Made by a program: the position numbers and the translations under genes. A DNA stretch of 64,000 bases, from positions 28,956-92,955 of the IMG/VR virus record IMGVR_UViG_3300009159_000049; one strand, written 5' to 3'. Positions 45,299-53,060 of this stretch are shown one piece after another. The first letter of the stretch is position 1, and each line of letters starts with the position of its first letter. The stretch is from a virus. The notes below the pieces were generated by a model. It saw only the letters and a list, made by a program, of their open reading frames with translations, did not search any database and was not told where the DNA came from.

Positions 45299-46126
45299 AT
45301 GAACGAAAAGAAACCTTTTGACAAAGTACCTAGCCTATTCTCTCTAGATAAGGATAAAGCTAAGCCAGGAAAACCAGCCGCGCCTACTTCAAACTTAGAG
45401 CCTGAGTATCAAGAAGCCTACGACTCTTGGAAGCAGAATCAAACTCCTGAACAAAATGACATGATTATAGGAAAGATAAACCCTATTATAGATTCAGCTG
45501 TAAAGTCTTACGCTGGACAAGAAGCTTCTCCAAGTGTAAGACTTCAAGCAAGAAGGATGGCTTTAGACGGTCTTAAAGGTTATGACCCTTCTAAGTCAAA
45601 ACTTAAAACTCACATGATGTGGCACATGCAGGGATTGAAGAGAGCAGCAGCTAAGTCCAGTCAGATATTAAACGTCCCTGAAAGGGTAAGAATAGACAGC
45701 CACTACGTAAATGCGTCATTTAAAGAGCTGGAAGATCAGCTGGGTAGAGACCCTAATGATGACGAGCTAGCTAACTACACAGGGCTATCAAATAAAAGAA
45801 TCGAAAGGGTTAGAGGGTACAAGCCTGGTTTGTCTGAAGGAGCGGCTTCACAAGGGTTTATGGGCTCAGAGTCAGACGACGTGTCCGATCCATCTTCATC
45901 AATTCCAGGGCAGCAGCAGGGTCAAGCTTGGAGAGGGTTTGTGTACGACGGACTTGATGACAGAGCTAAATTAATAATGGAACACACATTTGGAATGAAT
46001 GGAAAGTCAAAATTGGATAACATAGGCATTGCAAAGAAACTTAGAATAACCCCAGCTAGGGTTAGTCAAATAAGGTCTGACATCCAGAACAAGATGGACG
46101 GCCGAGAAAGGATGGGTCTTTTATGA
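45299..46126 (+). CDS. Sigma-70-like RNA polymerase sigma factor
   Basis: The 275-aa protein aligns with the sigma-70 domain order. Region 2 lies at about residues 58-120, with KGYDPSKSKLKTHMMWHMQG, comparable to the FDPSKG...FSTYATWWIRQA pattern. Region 3 is about 125-172 (VPERVRIDSHYVNASFKELE; GRDPNDDELANYTGLSNKRI). Region 4 is about 217-268 (GLDDRAKLIMEHTFGMNG; NIGIAKKLRITPARVSQIRS) with a clear helix-turn-helix. An acidic Ser-rich linker separates regions 3 and 4. The gene sits among baseplate genes, far from the polymerase genes. It probably directs the phage polymerase (or redirects the host's) to phage promoters. AGGAGAC precedes the start. Confidence 0.85.
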   Translation: MNEKKPFDKVPSLFSLDKDKAKPGKPAAPTSNLEPEYQEAYDSWKQNQTPEQNDMIIGKINPIIDSAVKSYAGQEASPSVRLQARRMALDGLKGYDPSKSKLKTHMMWHMQGLKRAAAKSSQILNVPERVRIDSHYVNASFKELEDQLGRDPNDDELANYTGLSNKRIERVRGYKPGLSEGAASQGFMGSESDDVSDPSSSIPGQQQGQAWRGFVYDGLDDRAKLIMEHTFGMNGKSKLDNIGIAKKLRITPARVSQIRSDIQNKMDGRERMGLL

Positions 46127-46587
46127 GTGGATATCATGGGTCATCTAAAGTTTCGTCACCAGACACTAACTTTAGAAAGAATATTGAAAAGATGGCTGAA
46201 CAGTCTGAGGTCATTGCTAACTCCATGCTTAATGGTGGAGCAAGGGTATGGGAGCTAGCTAACCATGAGAACAAGAACCCATGTGACCATGTTTCTGTAA
46301 GAGAAACTTTCTCAAGAAGGATATTAGACAGTCAGTACCAATCAGTGTACTCTCCAGGCTCCCCTGGTACTGACGGAGACGCTAAAGTTATAAAGCTTCA
46401 AGCTGCGTACCTCCAAGCTATGGAGAGGGCATTTAGGCTAAGGCACTGCTCGCTAGCTAGAGCAGAAGCCTTTGCATCTGGTAGAAGAAAAGGACAAGGT
46501 AGTGGTAACGGCCCACTTCTTACTCCTTACGGTGTAAAAGGTTACATAGAGAGGCTAATTAAACTAAGCGCATCCACTGGAGGCTAG
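46123..46587 (+). CDS. Unknown protein coupled to the sigma factor
   Basis: The 154-aa protein overlaps the sigma stop by ATGA. It is helical and hydrophilic (FRKNIEKMAEQSEVIANSML; VIKLQAAYLQAMERAFRLRH) with Gly-rich loops. No family is recognised. Coupled translation could reflect a partner of the sigma factor, or simply dense packing. It ends just before a gp25-like gene. Confidence 0.5.
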   Translation: MSGYHGSSKVSSPDTNFRKNIEKMAEQSEVIANSMLNGGARVWELANHENKNPCDHVSVRETFSRRILDSQYQSVYSPGSPGTDGDAKVIKLQAAYLQAMERAFRLRHCSLARAEAFASGRRKGQGSGNGPLLTPYGVKGYIERLIKLSASTGG

Positions 46588-46598
46588 TAGTTAATACC

Positions 46599-47090
46599 AT
46601 GGCAAAAACAGCAAAGACATTAGACTACACTGGACGAAAGGTAGATGTACTAGCATTTGATGGGGCTTATAGCGATGGGTTGTTTCGTTTAGAGCAGGGC
46701 TTATACGGAACATACTCATCTGGAAAAGTGTGTGCAGGCATACAGAAACTTACACAAAGGTGGCTTATAGAACTGCTTACTCCGTTAGGGTCTCTTCCAT
46801 ACCTACCTGACAGAGGTTCAAACTTTATAAACCAAGCAAGGTCTGGTAGAATAAGAACAGAGGCTGATGCCTCCTCGGCATTTCAATTTGCCAAGGACAG
46901 GGTAGCTACAAACCTCATTAATGAAGATAGCGAAGGTACGTATCCAAACGACGAAAAGTACGGAGGAGCATCACTTATAGCTATTAAGATAGAGACAGGA
47001 TCTAAGCTTAGCCTTTCTGTTAGGTTAGACAGCTTGGCTGGAGAATCTAGGGTGTTTGTAGTTCCACTTACTGTAGTTCCAGAGAGATAA
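46599..47090 (+). CDS. Baseplate wedge protein, gp25/W-like
   Basis: The 163-aa protein has the short alpha/beta form of gp25/W wedge proteins, with GIQKLTQRWLIELLTPLGSL and YLPDRGSNF matching the segment in which a 'Gt.f' turn follows a Leu-rich helix. It ends with LSVRLDSLAGESRVFVVPL. It stands directly before the J-like gene, which is the standard W-J order in contractile baseplates. Confidence 0.65.
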   Translation: MAKTAKTLDYTGRKVDVLAFDGAYSDGLFRLEQGLYGTYSSGKVCAGIQKLTQRWLIELLTPLGSLPYLPDRGSNFINQARSGRIRTEADASSAFQFAKDRVATNLINEDSEGTYPNDEKYGGASLIAIKIETGSKLSLSVRLDSLAGESRVFVVPLTVVPER

Positions 47091-47092
47091 CA

Positions 47093-48727
47093 ATGCCTAT
47101 ACAATTTCCAGACTTAATGAAGCTACCTACCGAAAGCGTGTCAGCCGCTAGAGCTTTGCTTATACAGCAGCTTCAAGAAAAAGCTCCTACAGCTGAATTT
47201 AGAAGGGGAGTAATACATGATCTTCTTTTAAATCTTGAAAGCATAGTACACGCTGCTCAGGAGACATACGCTGATAAATTTAGAAAGTCAGGATCAATAC
47301 AAGCTATAGAAGCTGATCCATCATTGGCTGATGACAGCTTAGTGGACGCAGTTCTTAGTAACTTCTTAATAACAAGAAAGCTAGGTAGAAAGACTTACGG
47401 AGTAGTAACAATAGTCTTAGACGATAACAAGGCTACTGCAATAGCTGGCGGATCAGTACTAACAGCTTTTGGAAATAGTTATATAGTTACTAACACATTT
47501 GCAGCTAGAACGTCTGTAAACGCAATTATAACTGAGTCTGATCGTATTATATTTGAAGTAGGAGATGGTACATACGGGTTTAACGTGGACGTTGAAGCTG
47601 TAAATGAAGGAGAGGGTACACAGCTTAAGCAGGGAGACAAACTTCAGATAACATCTGCAGCTTCGGGAGCTACAGGCGCATTTGCAGCCAGTGACTTCAT
47701 TCAAGGTTCTAATGTAGAGTCTAACTTAGAGCTTATCCAAAGGCTTAAGGAAGGCATATCATCTAGAAATTTCTCAAGTAAGTATGCATTATCTTCTCTT
47801 ATAAAAGGTAACTTCAGCTCAGTAAAAGATGTATCCTGCCTAGGGTACGGAGCTCCAGAGCAGATAAGGTATCATGGTATTTTTCCAGTAGCCCATGGAG
47901 GCAGAGTAGACGCCTGCGTGAGGAATGCCGGAATACCGTATAATATGTCGTTAGATACAAAAGCTAAGCTTATTGAGCAGAGGCTAGCTGGTGGCCTGTG
48001 GCAGGTATCGTTTACTAGAGGAACAGCCCCAGGGTTTTACGAAGCTACGCGTATTGTTAAGCTTGCTGATAAAAACAACATCTCTATAGTTAATGGATAC
48101 GAGACAGTAAACATTATAAGAGGTTTTGATTTAGAAGACGATGGTACAGGATTTAGCCCTGACATAGAGACGGCTAACGAAGCAGCTTTCACACGCTATC
48201 AAACATGCACTATTCAATTCTTAGATACTGACACATTTGCAGGATTAGACTTAGGTTCAGAAGCCGATTACAGCATAACTTTAAGGTTACAAAAAGAATT
48301 GGATTCGCTGCAGTCCTTCTTGAACAGCCCAGAGACAAGACCATCTGGTTCTGACATACTTGTTAGAGCTACATCGCCTTTTGATGTAAAAATATCGGTA
48401 GTAATACACAACCGAAATAAAGACTTTACCGTACCAATTGACACCATAAAAGAAGGCTTATATGGGTATGTTAATAGCCTAGGCTTCTCAGCTAAGCTGT
48501 ACGAATCTAATCTTATATCTATAATTCAAAACGCTTTAACAGAAGACCAGTCAATCGACTCAATAGACCTTAGAGGCAGGTTGCTTTATCCTAACGGAAG
48601 AATAAGGTACATCAATGGAAGAGTCTCTTTGACTATACCTGAGGACCCTCTTAACCTAGTAACACCCAGAACTACATCTTATTTTCTAAATAAATCAGAT
48701 ATCCAAATCTCTGTGCAGAGTGTATAA
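47093..48727 (+). CDS. Baseplate wedge protein, J/gp6-like
   Basis: The 544-aa protein is a baseplate J-type wedge. SNVESNLELIQRLKEGISSR, DVSCLGYGAPEQIRYHG and VAHGGRVDACVRNAG correspond to the gp6/J pattern (Glu-Leu-Arg segment, a VxGxGDPE-like loop, then GGxVDVYVR). The C terminus (RGRLLYPNGRIRYINGRVSL) is also typical. It follows the gp25-like gene by two bases. The pair forms the conserved wedge core. Confidence 0.8.
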   Translation: MPIQFPDLMKLPTESVSAARALLIQQLQEKAPTAEFRRGVIHDLLLNLESIVHAAQETYADKFRKSGSIQAIEADPSLADDSLVDAVLSNFLITRKLGRKTYGVVTIVLDDNKATAIAGGSVLTAFGNSYIVTNTFAARTSVNAIITESDRIIFEVGDGTYGFNVDVEAVNEGEGTQLKQGDKLQITSAASGATGAFAASDFIQGSNVESNLELIQRLKEGISSRNFSSKYALSSLIKGNFSSVKDVSCLGYGAPEQIRYHGIFPVAHGGRVDACVRNAGIPYNMSLDTKAKLIEQRLAGGLWQVSFTRGTAPGFYEATRIVKLADKNNISIVNGYETVNIIRGFDLEDDGTGFSPDIETANEAAFTRYQTCTIQFLDTDTFAGLDLGSEADYSITLRLQKELDSLQSFLNSPETRPSGSDILVRATSPFDVKISVVIHNRNKDFTVPIDTIKEGLYGYVNSLGFSAKLYESNLISIIQNALTEDQSIDSIDLRGRLLYPNGRIRYINGRVSLTIPEDPLNLVTPRTTSYFLNKSDIQISVQSV

Positions 48728-48763
48728 GTAACTTGGTTTTATTAACTTTATTAGGAGACAGAC

Positions 48764-49036
48764 ATGTCAGACTCAACAAATGGTGCCTTGGACGCTGAAA
48801 AGGTTAAAAAGGCAATCAGCTTAATTGTAAGGATTGCAGACTCCATGACAAAGGTGATTCCTGGAGATGTAGATGATAGAGTTGTAGAAATTTTAAAACA
48901 ATTTGCAGATCAGCCTTGGTTTGCTGATTTAATTGTAACTTTAATAGAGTCTTTTGGACCTAGCACTCCAGTAAGCAAAGAAAGAGCAACTCAACTTGTA
49001 GCTGCTGCTTTGGCTTCACAGAACAATAAGGGGTAA
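48764..49036 (+). CDS. Unknown small helical protein
   Basis: The 90-aa protein is not recognised. It is a compact set of helices (EKVKKAISLIVRIADSMTKV; RVVEILKQFADQPWFADLIV) without a clear transmembrane stretch. AGGAGAC precedes its start. It is the first gene of a cassette with a secreted protein, two proteases and small membrane proteins, and may act with them. Confidence 0.5.
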   Translation: MSDSTNGALDAEKVKKAISLIVRIADSMTKVIPGDVDDRVVEILKQFADQPWFADLIVTLIESFGPSTPVSKERATQLVAAALASQNNKG

Positions 49037-49041
49037 CAACT

Positions 49042-49815
49042 ATGCACAAGCTTCTTATAAGCGTTTTAGCTGCTGTTTTAATTAACAGCAGCTTGCTAGC
49101 TACTGACTTTGTTGTTCCGCAACAAAAGATTGTTGGAGCTGAATTACCAGTCCCCCTTGGGGAGCTGGTAGATTTAACTGTCTCGCCTATCAAAGATCCG
49201 CCAAAGCATTTTGTATCTTGCAGTATTGCTTGGAAGGTTTTTGATGGCGATAAAGAGAAAAGGGTAAGAGAGTACCAAGACGGTATCTTTTTTGGAGCAG
49301 GCGTTGTTCCTAAAAGAATGACAGCTTTGGTAGCTATAACTTATCTCTACGCTGTTAAAGAAGGCGACAAGGCAACAGAGATAGCAACTAAGACTGTTAT
49401 TATTTCTTCACCAGTTATTATTGGAGAAGACCCAGGCCCAGCTCCAGACCCTTCTGCTCCTGAACCATCACTACCAGAAGCTAGATACAACCTTCAAAAG
49501 AAATCTTACTCCTTAGCTATGAGCAAGGTGCCTGCAACCATTCGTAAGAGTTCTGCAACGGCTGTTGCTAAATCGTTCGAGTCTATGGCATCAGCCGTAG
49601 CAGCTGGGGCTATCATTGAGGTTGATGATCTTTTAAAGAAGACTGCAGATTCTAACAGGATAGCTGTAGGCGCTAACAAAGCTGCATGGGAACCTTTCTT
49701 TAAAGAAATGCAAGACACCCTTTACTCTCTTTATGAAAGCAAACAGATGGTAACTGCCTCAGATTTCGCTGAGGCTTGGAGAGAGGTAGCATCCGGACTT
49801 AAGGCTATAAAATAA
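49042..49815 (+). CDS. Unknown secreted protein with signal peptide
   Basis: The 257-aa protein has a classical signal peptide, HKLLISVLAAVLINSSLLA, followed by a likely cleavage around residue 20. Residues 25-130 are beta-rich (VDLTVSPIKDPPKHFVSCSI), consistent with an immunoglobulin-like domain. A Pro/Glu linker (PAPDPSAPEPSLPEAR) leads to a helical C-terminal domain (KSYSLAMSKVPATIRK; PFFKEMQDTLYSLYESKQMV). A secreted protein is unusual inside a tail operon. It may act at or beyond the host inner membrane, or be a host-derived gene. Confidence 0.65.
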   Translation: MHKLLISVLAAVLINSSLLATDFVVPQQKIVGAELPVPLGELVDLTVSPIKDPPKHFVSCSIAWKVFDGDKEKRVREYQDGIFFGAGVVPKRMTALVAITYLYAVKEGDKATEIATKTVIISSPVIIGEDPGPAPDPSAPEPSLPEARYNLQKKSYSLAMSKVPATIRKSSATAVAKSFESMASAVAAGAIIEVDDLLKKTADSNRIAVGANKAAWEPFFKEMQDTLYSLYESKQMVTASDFAEAWREVASGLKAIK

Positions 49816-49827
49816 GGAAAAAATAAC

Positions 49828-50763
49828 ATGAGCGACATACTATCACTTTATAAAGATGGAGCAAAAGGCGGCTGGGTAGGTAAGGACAACCCAGATCTTG
49901 TAAAATCTCAGTTTGATCTTATTAAAGGATCATTTAAAGAATTTAACATCCTTAGCTCCACAAGAAGCACTAAGGGTGGAAAGACTATGCTGTATGAAGT
50001 CGTAAGAAAGCTCCTAGGCAAGGATACAGAGAACTATGCACAAGAGATAGGTGACTGCGTGTCTTTCGGAGCTAAGAACGCCTGTGAATACTTAATGGCT
50101 ACCGAAAAGCTCATGAAAGGCGACAGGGAAGCTTTTAACCCAGTATTCCCTCCTTATCTCTACGGCACAGGTCGGGTACTTATCGGAGGAGGGCAGTTCG
50201 ATGGTGACGATGGCTCCCTGGGAAGCTGGATGGCAGACGCTATTATTAAATACGGTGTTCTTCGCAGTAATTTTAGTGGTGTGCCAGCATATTCTGGAAA
50301 AGTAGCTAAAAAGTGGGGAGACCGTCCAGGACCAGATACTAGGTTTGTAGAGGAAGGTAAACTACACCCAGTAAAGTCAGCAGCCCTTGTTAAGAGCTGG
50401 GACGACTTAGTAGCGGCTATATCTAACGGATACCCCTGCACGACCGCTAGCGATGTTGGCTACTCTATGACTCCAGCTAATGATGGGTTTCACCGTCAGA
50501 CGGATAACTGGGGGCACCAGATGTGCTTTATCGGAGTTGATGATAACGCTACCGACCCTTACGCTATTATTCTTAATAGCTGGGGTGATGCTCATGGACA
50601 GCTTAAGGACTTCAACACTGGAGCTGACCTACCTATAGGGGTGCTAAGAGTCAGGCGAAAGGATGCTGAAAAACATATTAGAGCTAGAGAGACCTTTGCG
50701 TTTAGTAACTTTGAAGGGTTCCCAGAGCAGCTAATAGATAAAGCTTTGTTTATGTTGGTGTAA
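49828..50763 (+). CDS. Papain-like cysteine protease (C1 fold)
   Basis: The 311-aa protein carries the papain triad in order: Gln72 and Cys77 in AQEIGDCVSFGAKNACEYL, His230 in NWGHQMCFIGVDD, and Asn250 in YAIILNSWGDAHG. No signal peptide or propeptide is evident, so it may be intracellular or virion-associated. The first 60 residues are a charged helical extension. It follows the secreted protein by 12 bases. A protease near fibre genes may help cross a protein-rich host surface, but targets are unknown. Confidence 0.85.
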   Translation: MSDILSLYKDGAKGGWVGKDNPDLVKSQFDLIKGSFKEFNILSSTRSTKGGKTMLYEVVRKLLGKDTENYAQEIGDCVSFGAKNACEYLMATEKLMKGDREAFNPVFPPYLYGTGRVLIGGGQFDGDDGSLGSWMADAIIKYGVLRSNFSGVPAYSGKVAKKWGDRPGPDTRFVEEGKLHPVKSAALVKSWDDLVAAISNGYPCTTASDVGYSMTPANDGFHRQTDNWGHQMCFIGVDDNATDPYAIILNSWGDAHGQLKDFNTGADLPIGVLRVRRKDAEKHIRARETFAFSNFEGFPEQLIDKALFMLV

Positions 50764-50799
50764 CTTACTAACGCCTTGATACACAAGGCAAGGCCTGAC

Positions 50800-50997
50800 A
50801 TGCTACACATAATCTTGGCGGCTGTTATGTCTTATCAGACTACTAAGATAGATAAGGCAGCATTTGATTTGCTAAAAGAAAAACCAGTGTCAAGTTTTAC
50901 ATCAAAAAAACTTGACACTGAACCTGAGCGGCTTGTCACAGAGCCGCCTCAGGATAAAACAAAAAAGCGTAGGTATAGAGGCTCATCAGGCTGTTGA
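50800..50997 (+). CDS. Putative small peptide gene in a structured region
   Basis: ATG 50800 gives 65 aa; a TTG at 50776 is possible. It opens with a short hydrophobic stretch (MLHIILAAVM) and ends KKRRYRGSSGC, with a free terminal Cys. Two strong inverted repeats lie within the frame, so the reading may be incidental to a structured RNA or DNA element. AAGGC precedes the ATG as a weak RBS. Confidence 0.35.
   Translation: MLHIILAAVMSYQTTKIDKAAFDLLKEKPVSSFTSKKLDTEPERLVTEPPQDKTKKRRYRGSSGC
50885..50920. other. Long perfect inverted repeat
   Basis: CAGTGTCAAGTTTT (50885-50898) and its exact complement AAAACTTGACACTG (50907-50920) enclose an 8-base loop. Read on the - strand the hairpin is followed by GGTTTTTCTTTT, like a terminator. 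No - strand gene is evident, so its role is unclear. Confidence 0.6.
50923..50953. other. Second inverted repeat
   Basis: CCTGAGCGGCT (50923-50933) pairs with AGCCGCCTCAGG (50942-50953), with one bulged base. It directly follows the previous inverted repeat. Confidence 0.55.
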
Positions 50998-51010
50998 ACT
51001 TAATCCAGCT

Positions 51011-51026
51011 GCTGGCAGTTGCCAGC
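51011..51026. other. Small inverted repeat before the 59-aa gene
   Basis: GCTGGCAGTTGCCAGC is a 7-bp inverted repeat with a 2-base centre. It lies in the leader of the 51042 gene. Confidence 0.5.
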
Positions 51027-51041
51027 AAAGGCCTAATCTAG

Positions 51042-51221
51042 ATGAGCTTTAAGAAATCTGTAAACAATATTATACAGCTAATAGAAGTACTAGCAGTGCT
51101 ATGTGTAGGCGCTGTTATAGGCGCTGTATTAGTGTATAAGGCTGATGATCGCTGTTGCAGTAAACTTAAAATGACTGTAAGTTGTGGACTTAAGTGCGAT
51201 TGCAAAGCGCACGAACATTAG
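51042..51221 (+). CDS. Small membrane protein, Cys-rich (59 aa)
   Basis: ATG 51042 to TAG 51219-51221 encodes 59 aa. A single transmembrane segment spans about residues 10-32 (IIQLIEVLAVLCVGAVIGAV). The remaining 27 residues contain five cysteines (positions 38, 39, 48, 52, 54; a sixth is in the membrane span) and end KCDCKAHEH. The size and position next to protease and other membrane-protein genes suggest a holin-, spanin- or envelope-linked peptide. No motif proves which. Confidence 0.5.
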   Translation: MSFKKSVNNIIQLIEVLAVLCVGAVIGAVLVYKADDRCCSKLKMTVSCGLKCDCKAHEH

Positions 51222-51231
51222 CGGAAATACA

Positions 51232-51247
51232 GTGGAGACGTCTCCAC
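51232..51247. repeat. Dispersed palindrome, copy 7 (non-coding)
   Basis: GTGGAGACGTCTCCAC, a perfect 16-bp palindrome, lies between the stop of the 51042 gene and the RBS of the 51263 gene. It is the only copy outside a gene, and no peptide constraint can explain it. Confidence 0.85.
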
Positions 51248-51262
51248 AGGAAAGGAATCCAA

Positions 51263-51637
51263 ATGAATAATGTAGAAGCTCTAGCAGGTAGGATGTCTAC
51301 TAAGCTGCAAAAAGATCTAGAAGCCAAAGGGTTTATAGTAGAGACGTTTATAGTAGTGTCGGCTTTAGTGTCTATAATAGTTAATTTAGTTAAGCTAAAT
51401 CAAATGTGTAAGTACTCTCCTAAGGAAGCTCTGGAGCACGTAAGAGACCCTAACATAATTGAAAAGATTAAAATAAGACGCGTAATAAGAAATAGCCTTA
51501 AAGATAACAAGCTAAAAATACCAAAGGGTGTAGCAGGTGATCCGGCTATAGCCATCATAGAGAAAGCTGTATCAACAGCAGCTCAGTTGATAAACGAGGA
51601 AGATGTTAATAACATAATAAACTCTATTGAAGGATAA
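51263..51637 (+). CDS. Unknown small membrane protein
   Basis: The ATG at 51263 follows AAAGGAA and gives 124 aa. An upstream in-frame ATG at 51194 would read through the palindrome and is disfavoured. A hydrophobic segment near residues 24-45 (FIVETFIVVSALVSIIVNLV) is followed by a basic helical region (IEKIKIRRVIRNSLKDNKL). No family is recognised. It could be a holin-like or anchoring protein in the protease cassette. Confidence 0.6.
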   Translation: MNNVEALAGRMSTKLQKDLEAKGFIVETFIVVSALVSIIVNLVKLNQMCKYSPKEALEHVRDPNIIEKIKIRRVIRNSLKDNKLKIPKGVAGDPAIAIIEKAVSTAAQLINEEDVNNIINSIEG

Positions 51638-51640
51638 ACC

Positions 51641-51991
51641 ATGGCTGCAAAAACATTCTCTATAAAGTACGCTGGCTTCCCTATGGAATCAGTAAGAAAA
51701 CTTGCTGAGATGCTAAACGGAAAATCCACTTTTAAAAGATGGGACGCTATATACGCGGCAATGGACATAGCCACATACCTTATGCAGTTTGCAGCCGAGT
51801 CTTACGCTGTAAAATCTATAAAGGCTGCTAAAGTTTCTAAGAAGTCTGTAGCTCTTGCATTACAGGAAATATTAGATAAAAAAGAAAAACCAGTAGCAGC
51901 TTCGTTTGATATACCTGTGTGGCTTCTACCAATACTAGTTAAGCTAATTATAAAATGGATAGAAAACACATACCCTAGCGAGGGTAAGTAA
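51641..51991 (+). CDS. Unknown small protein with C-terminal hydrophobic helix
   Basis: The 116-aa protein has a charged helical body (SVRKLAEMLNGKSTFKRWDA; AVKSIKAAKVSKKSVALALQ) and a hydrophobic or amphipathic segment near the C terminus (FDIPVWLLPILVKLIIKWIE). This could anchor it to membrane. Spacing to both neighbours is one to three bases. No family is recognised. Confidence 0.55.
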   Translation: MAAKTFSIKYAGFPMESVRKLAEMLNGKSTFKRWDAIYAAMDIATYLMQFAAESYAVKSIKAAKVSKKSVALALQEILDKKEKPVAASFDIPVWLLPILVKLIIKWIENTYPSEGK

Positions 51992-51992
51992 C

Positions 51993-53045
51993 ATGTCTAA
52001 ACCAACATACAAGCTTCCTGACTTCAAAGTTGAAAGTCTGTCTATAACCTGCTCTGAAGTAATAGACTGGGGTCTTAGGTCGTTTAATGTCCCAGACATA
52101 TGGATAGACTCTTCAGGAAAAGGCATAAAGGTTGCTGTTCTTGACACAGGCGTTGCAGATAAGCACCCTGATCTATCTGGTCAGATATCAAGCTTGAAAG
52201 ATTTCAGCGGCTCGCCTTCAGGGCACTATGACACTAATGGGCACGGCACCCACTGCGCTGGAGTCATAGCTGGAAATAAGAACAACAGCGGAATCATAGG
52301 AGTAGCTCCTAGCGCAAGTTTAATAATAGGAAAAGTTCTTGATGACGAAGGGTCAGGTTCTTCAGATTGGATAGCTAAAGGTATACGATGGGCTGTAGCT
52401 GAAGGTGCAGACATAATATCAATGAGTCTAGGCTCTTCAGTATTGGACAAGAAAATAAAGGATGCTGTAAAGTTTGCATACTCGAAGGGATGCTTTATAG
52501 TAGCAGCCGCAGGTAACGAAGGACCAGGACCTGCTACCACTGGGTTTCCAGCTGGAATGAAAGAGTGCATCTCGGTAGCTGCAGTTAATAAAAAGAATTC
52601 TGCTGCCCTATTTTCAAGCAGAGGAAAGGTAGACATAGCGGCTCCAGGCGTAGACGTGACCTCTTGCTGGCCAGCTAAAGGGTACGCCAAGCTCTCTGGG
52701 ACATCGATGGCTACGCCTTTTGTGGCTGGTGTACTAGCGCTTGTATTGTCAGCTTTAAAAGCTGAGAACATAAAGTACAAACAACTTTTAACTGAGATAT
52801 CTAAAACTTTCTTCAAGACCGCTACCGATGCAGGAGAAGCTGGATACGACACTACTTATGGATGGGGCCTTATAGAGCCTAAAAGCGCGCTCAGAGAAGC
52901 CAAAAGAATGGCCAGTAGTAGGTCTCTTAGGAAGGCTGAAAACCAAGTAGGCACAATAACTTTGTCGGTAAAGGACTTTACTGAAGAAGGCTTAGAAAAG
53001 CTGGTTTCATTCGTTAAAAAAATATGCGATAATTCAAATCCCTAA
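51993..53045 (+). CDS. Subtilisin-like serine protease (S8)
   Basis: The 350-aa protein is a subtilase with all catalytic residues: Asp51 in VAVLDTGVADKHPDL, His84 in TNGHGTHCAGVIAG, the oxyanion Asn175 in AAAGNEGPGP and Ser238 in SGTSMATPFVAGVLAL. It lacks a signal peptide and has only a short N-terminal extension rather than a full propeptide, so it may be packed in the virion or act in the cytoplasm. The C-terminal 60 residues are basic and helical. It follows the small membrane protein by one base. Confidence 0.92.
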   Translation: MSKPTYKLPDFKVESLSITCSEVIDWGLRSFNVPDIWIDSSGKGIKVAVLDTGVADKHPDLSGQISSLKDFSGSPSGHYDTNGHGTHCAGVIAGNKNNSGIIGVAPSASLIIGKVLDDEGSGSSDWIAKGIRWAVAEGADIISMSLGSSVLDKKIKDAVKFAYSKGCFIVAAAGNEGPGPATTGFPAGMKECISVAAVNKKNSAALFSSRGKVDIAAPGVDVTSCWPAKGYAKLSGTSMATPFVAGVLALVLSALKAENIKYKQLLTEISKTFFKTATDAGEAGYDTTYGWGLIEPKSALREAKRMASSRSLRKAENQVGTITLSVKDFTEEGLEKLVSFVKKICDNSNP

Positions 53046-53060
53046 GAACGAGGGAGTCGT

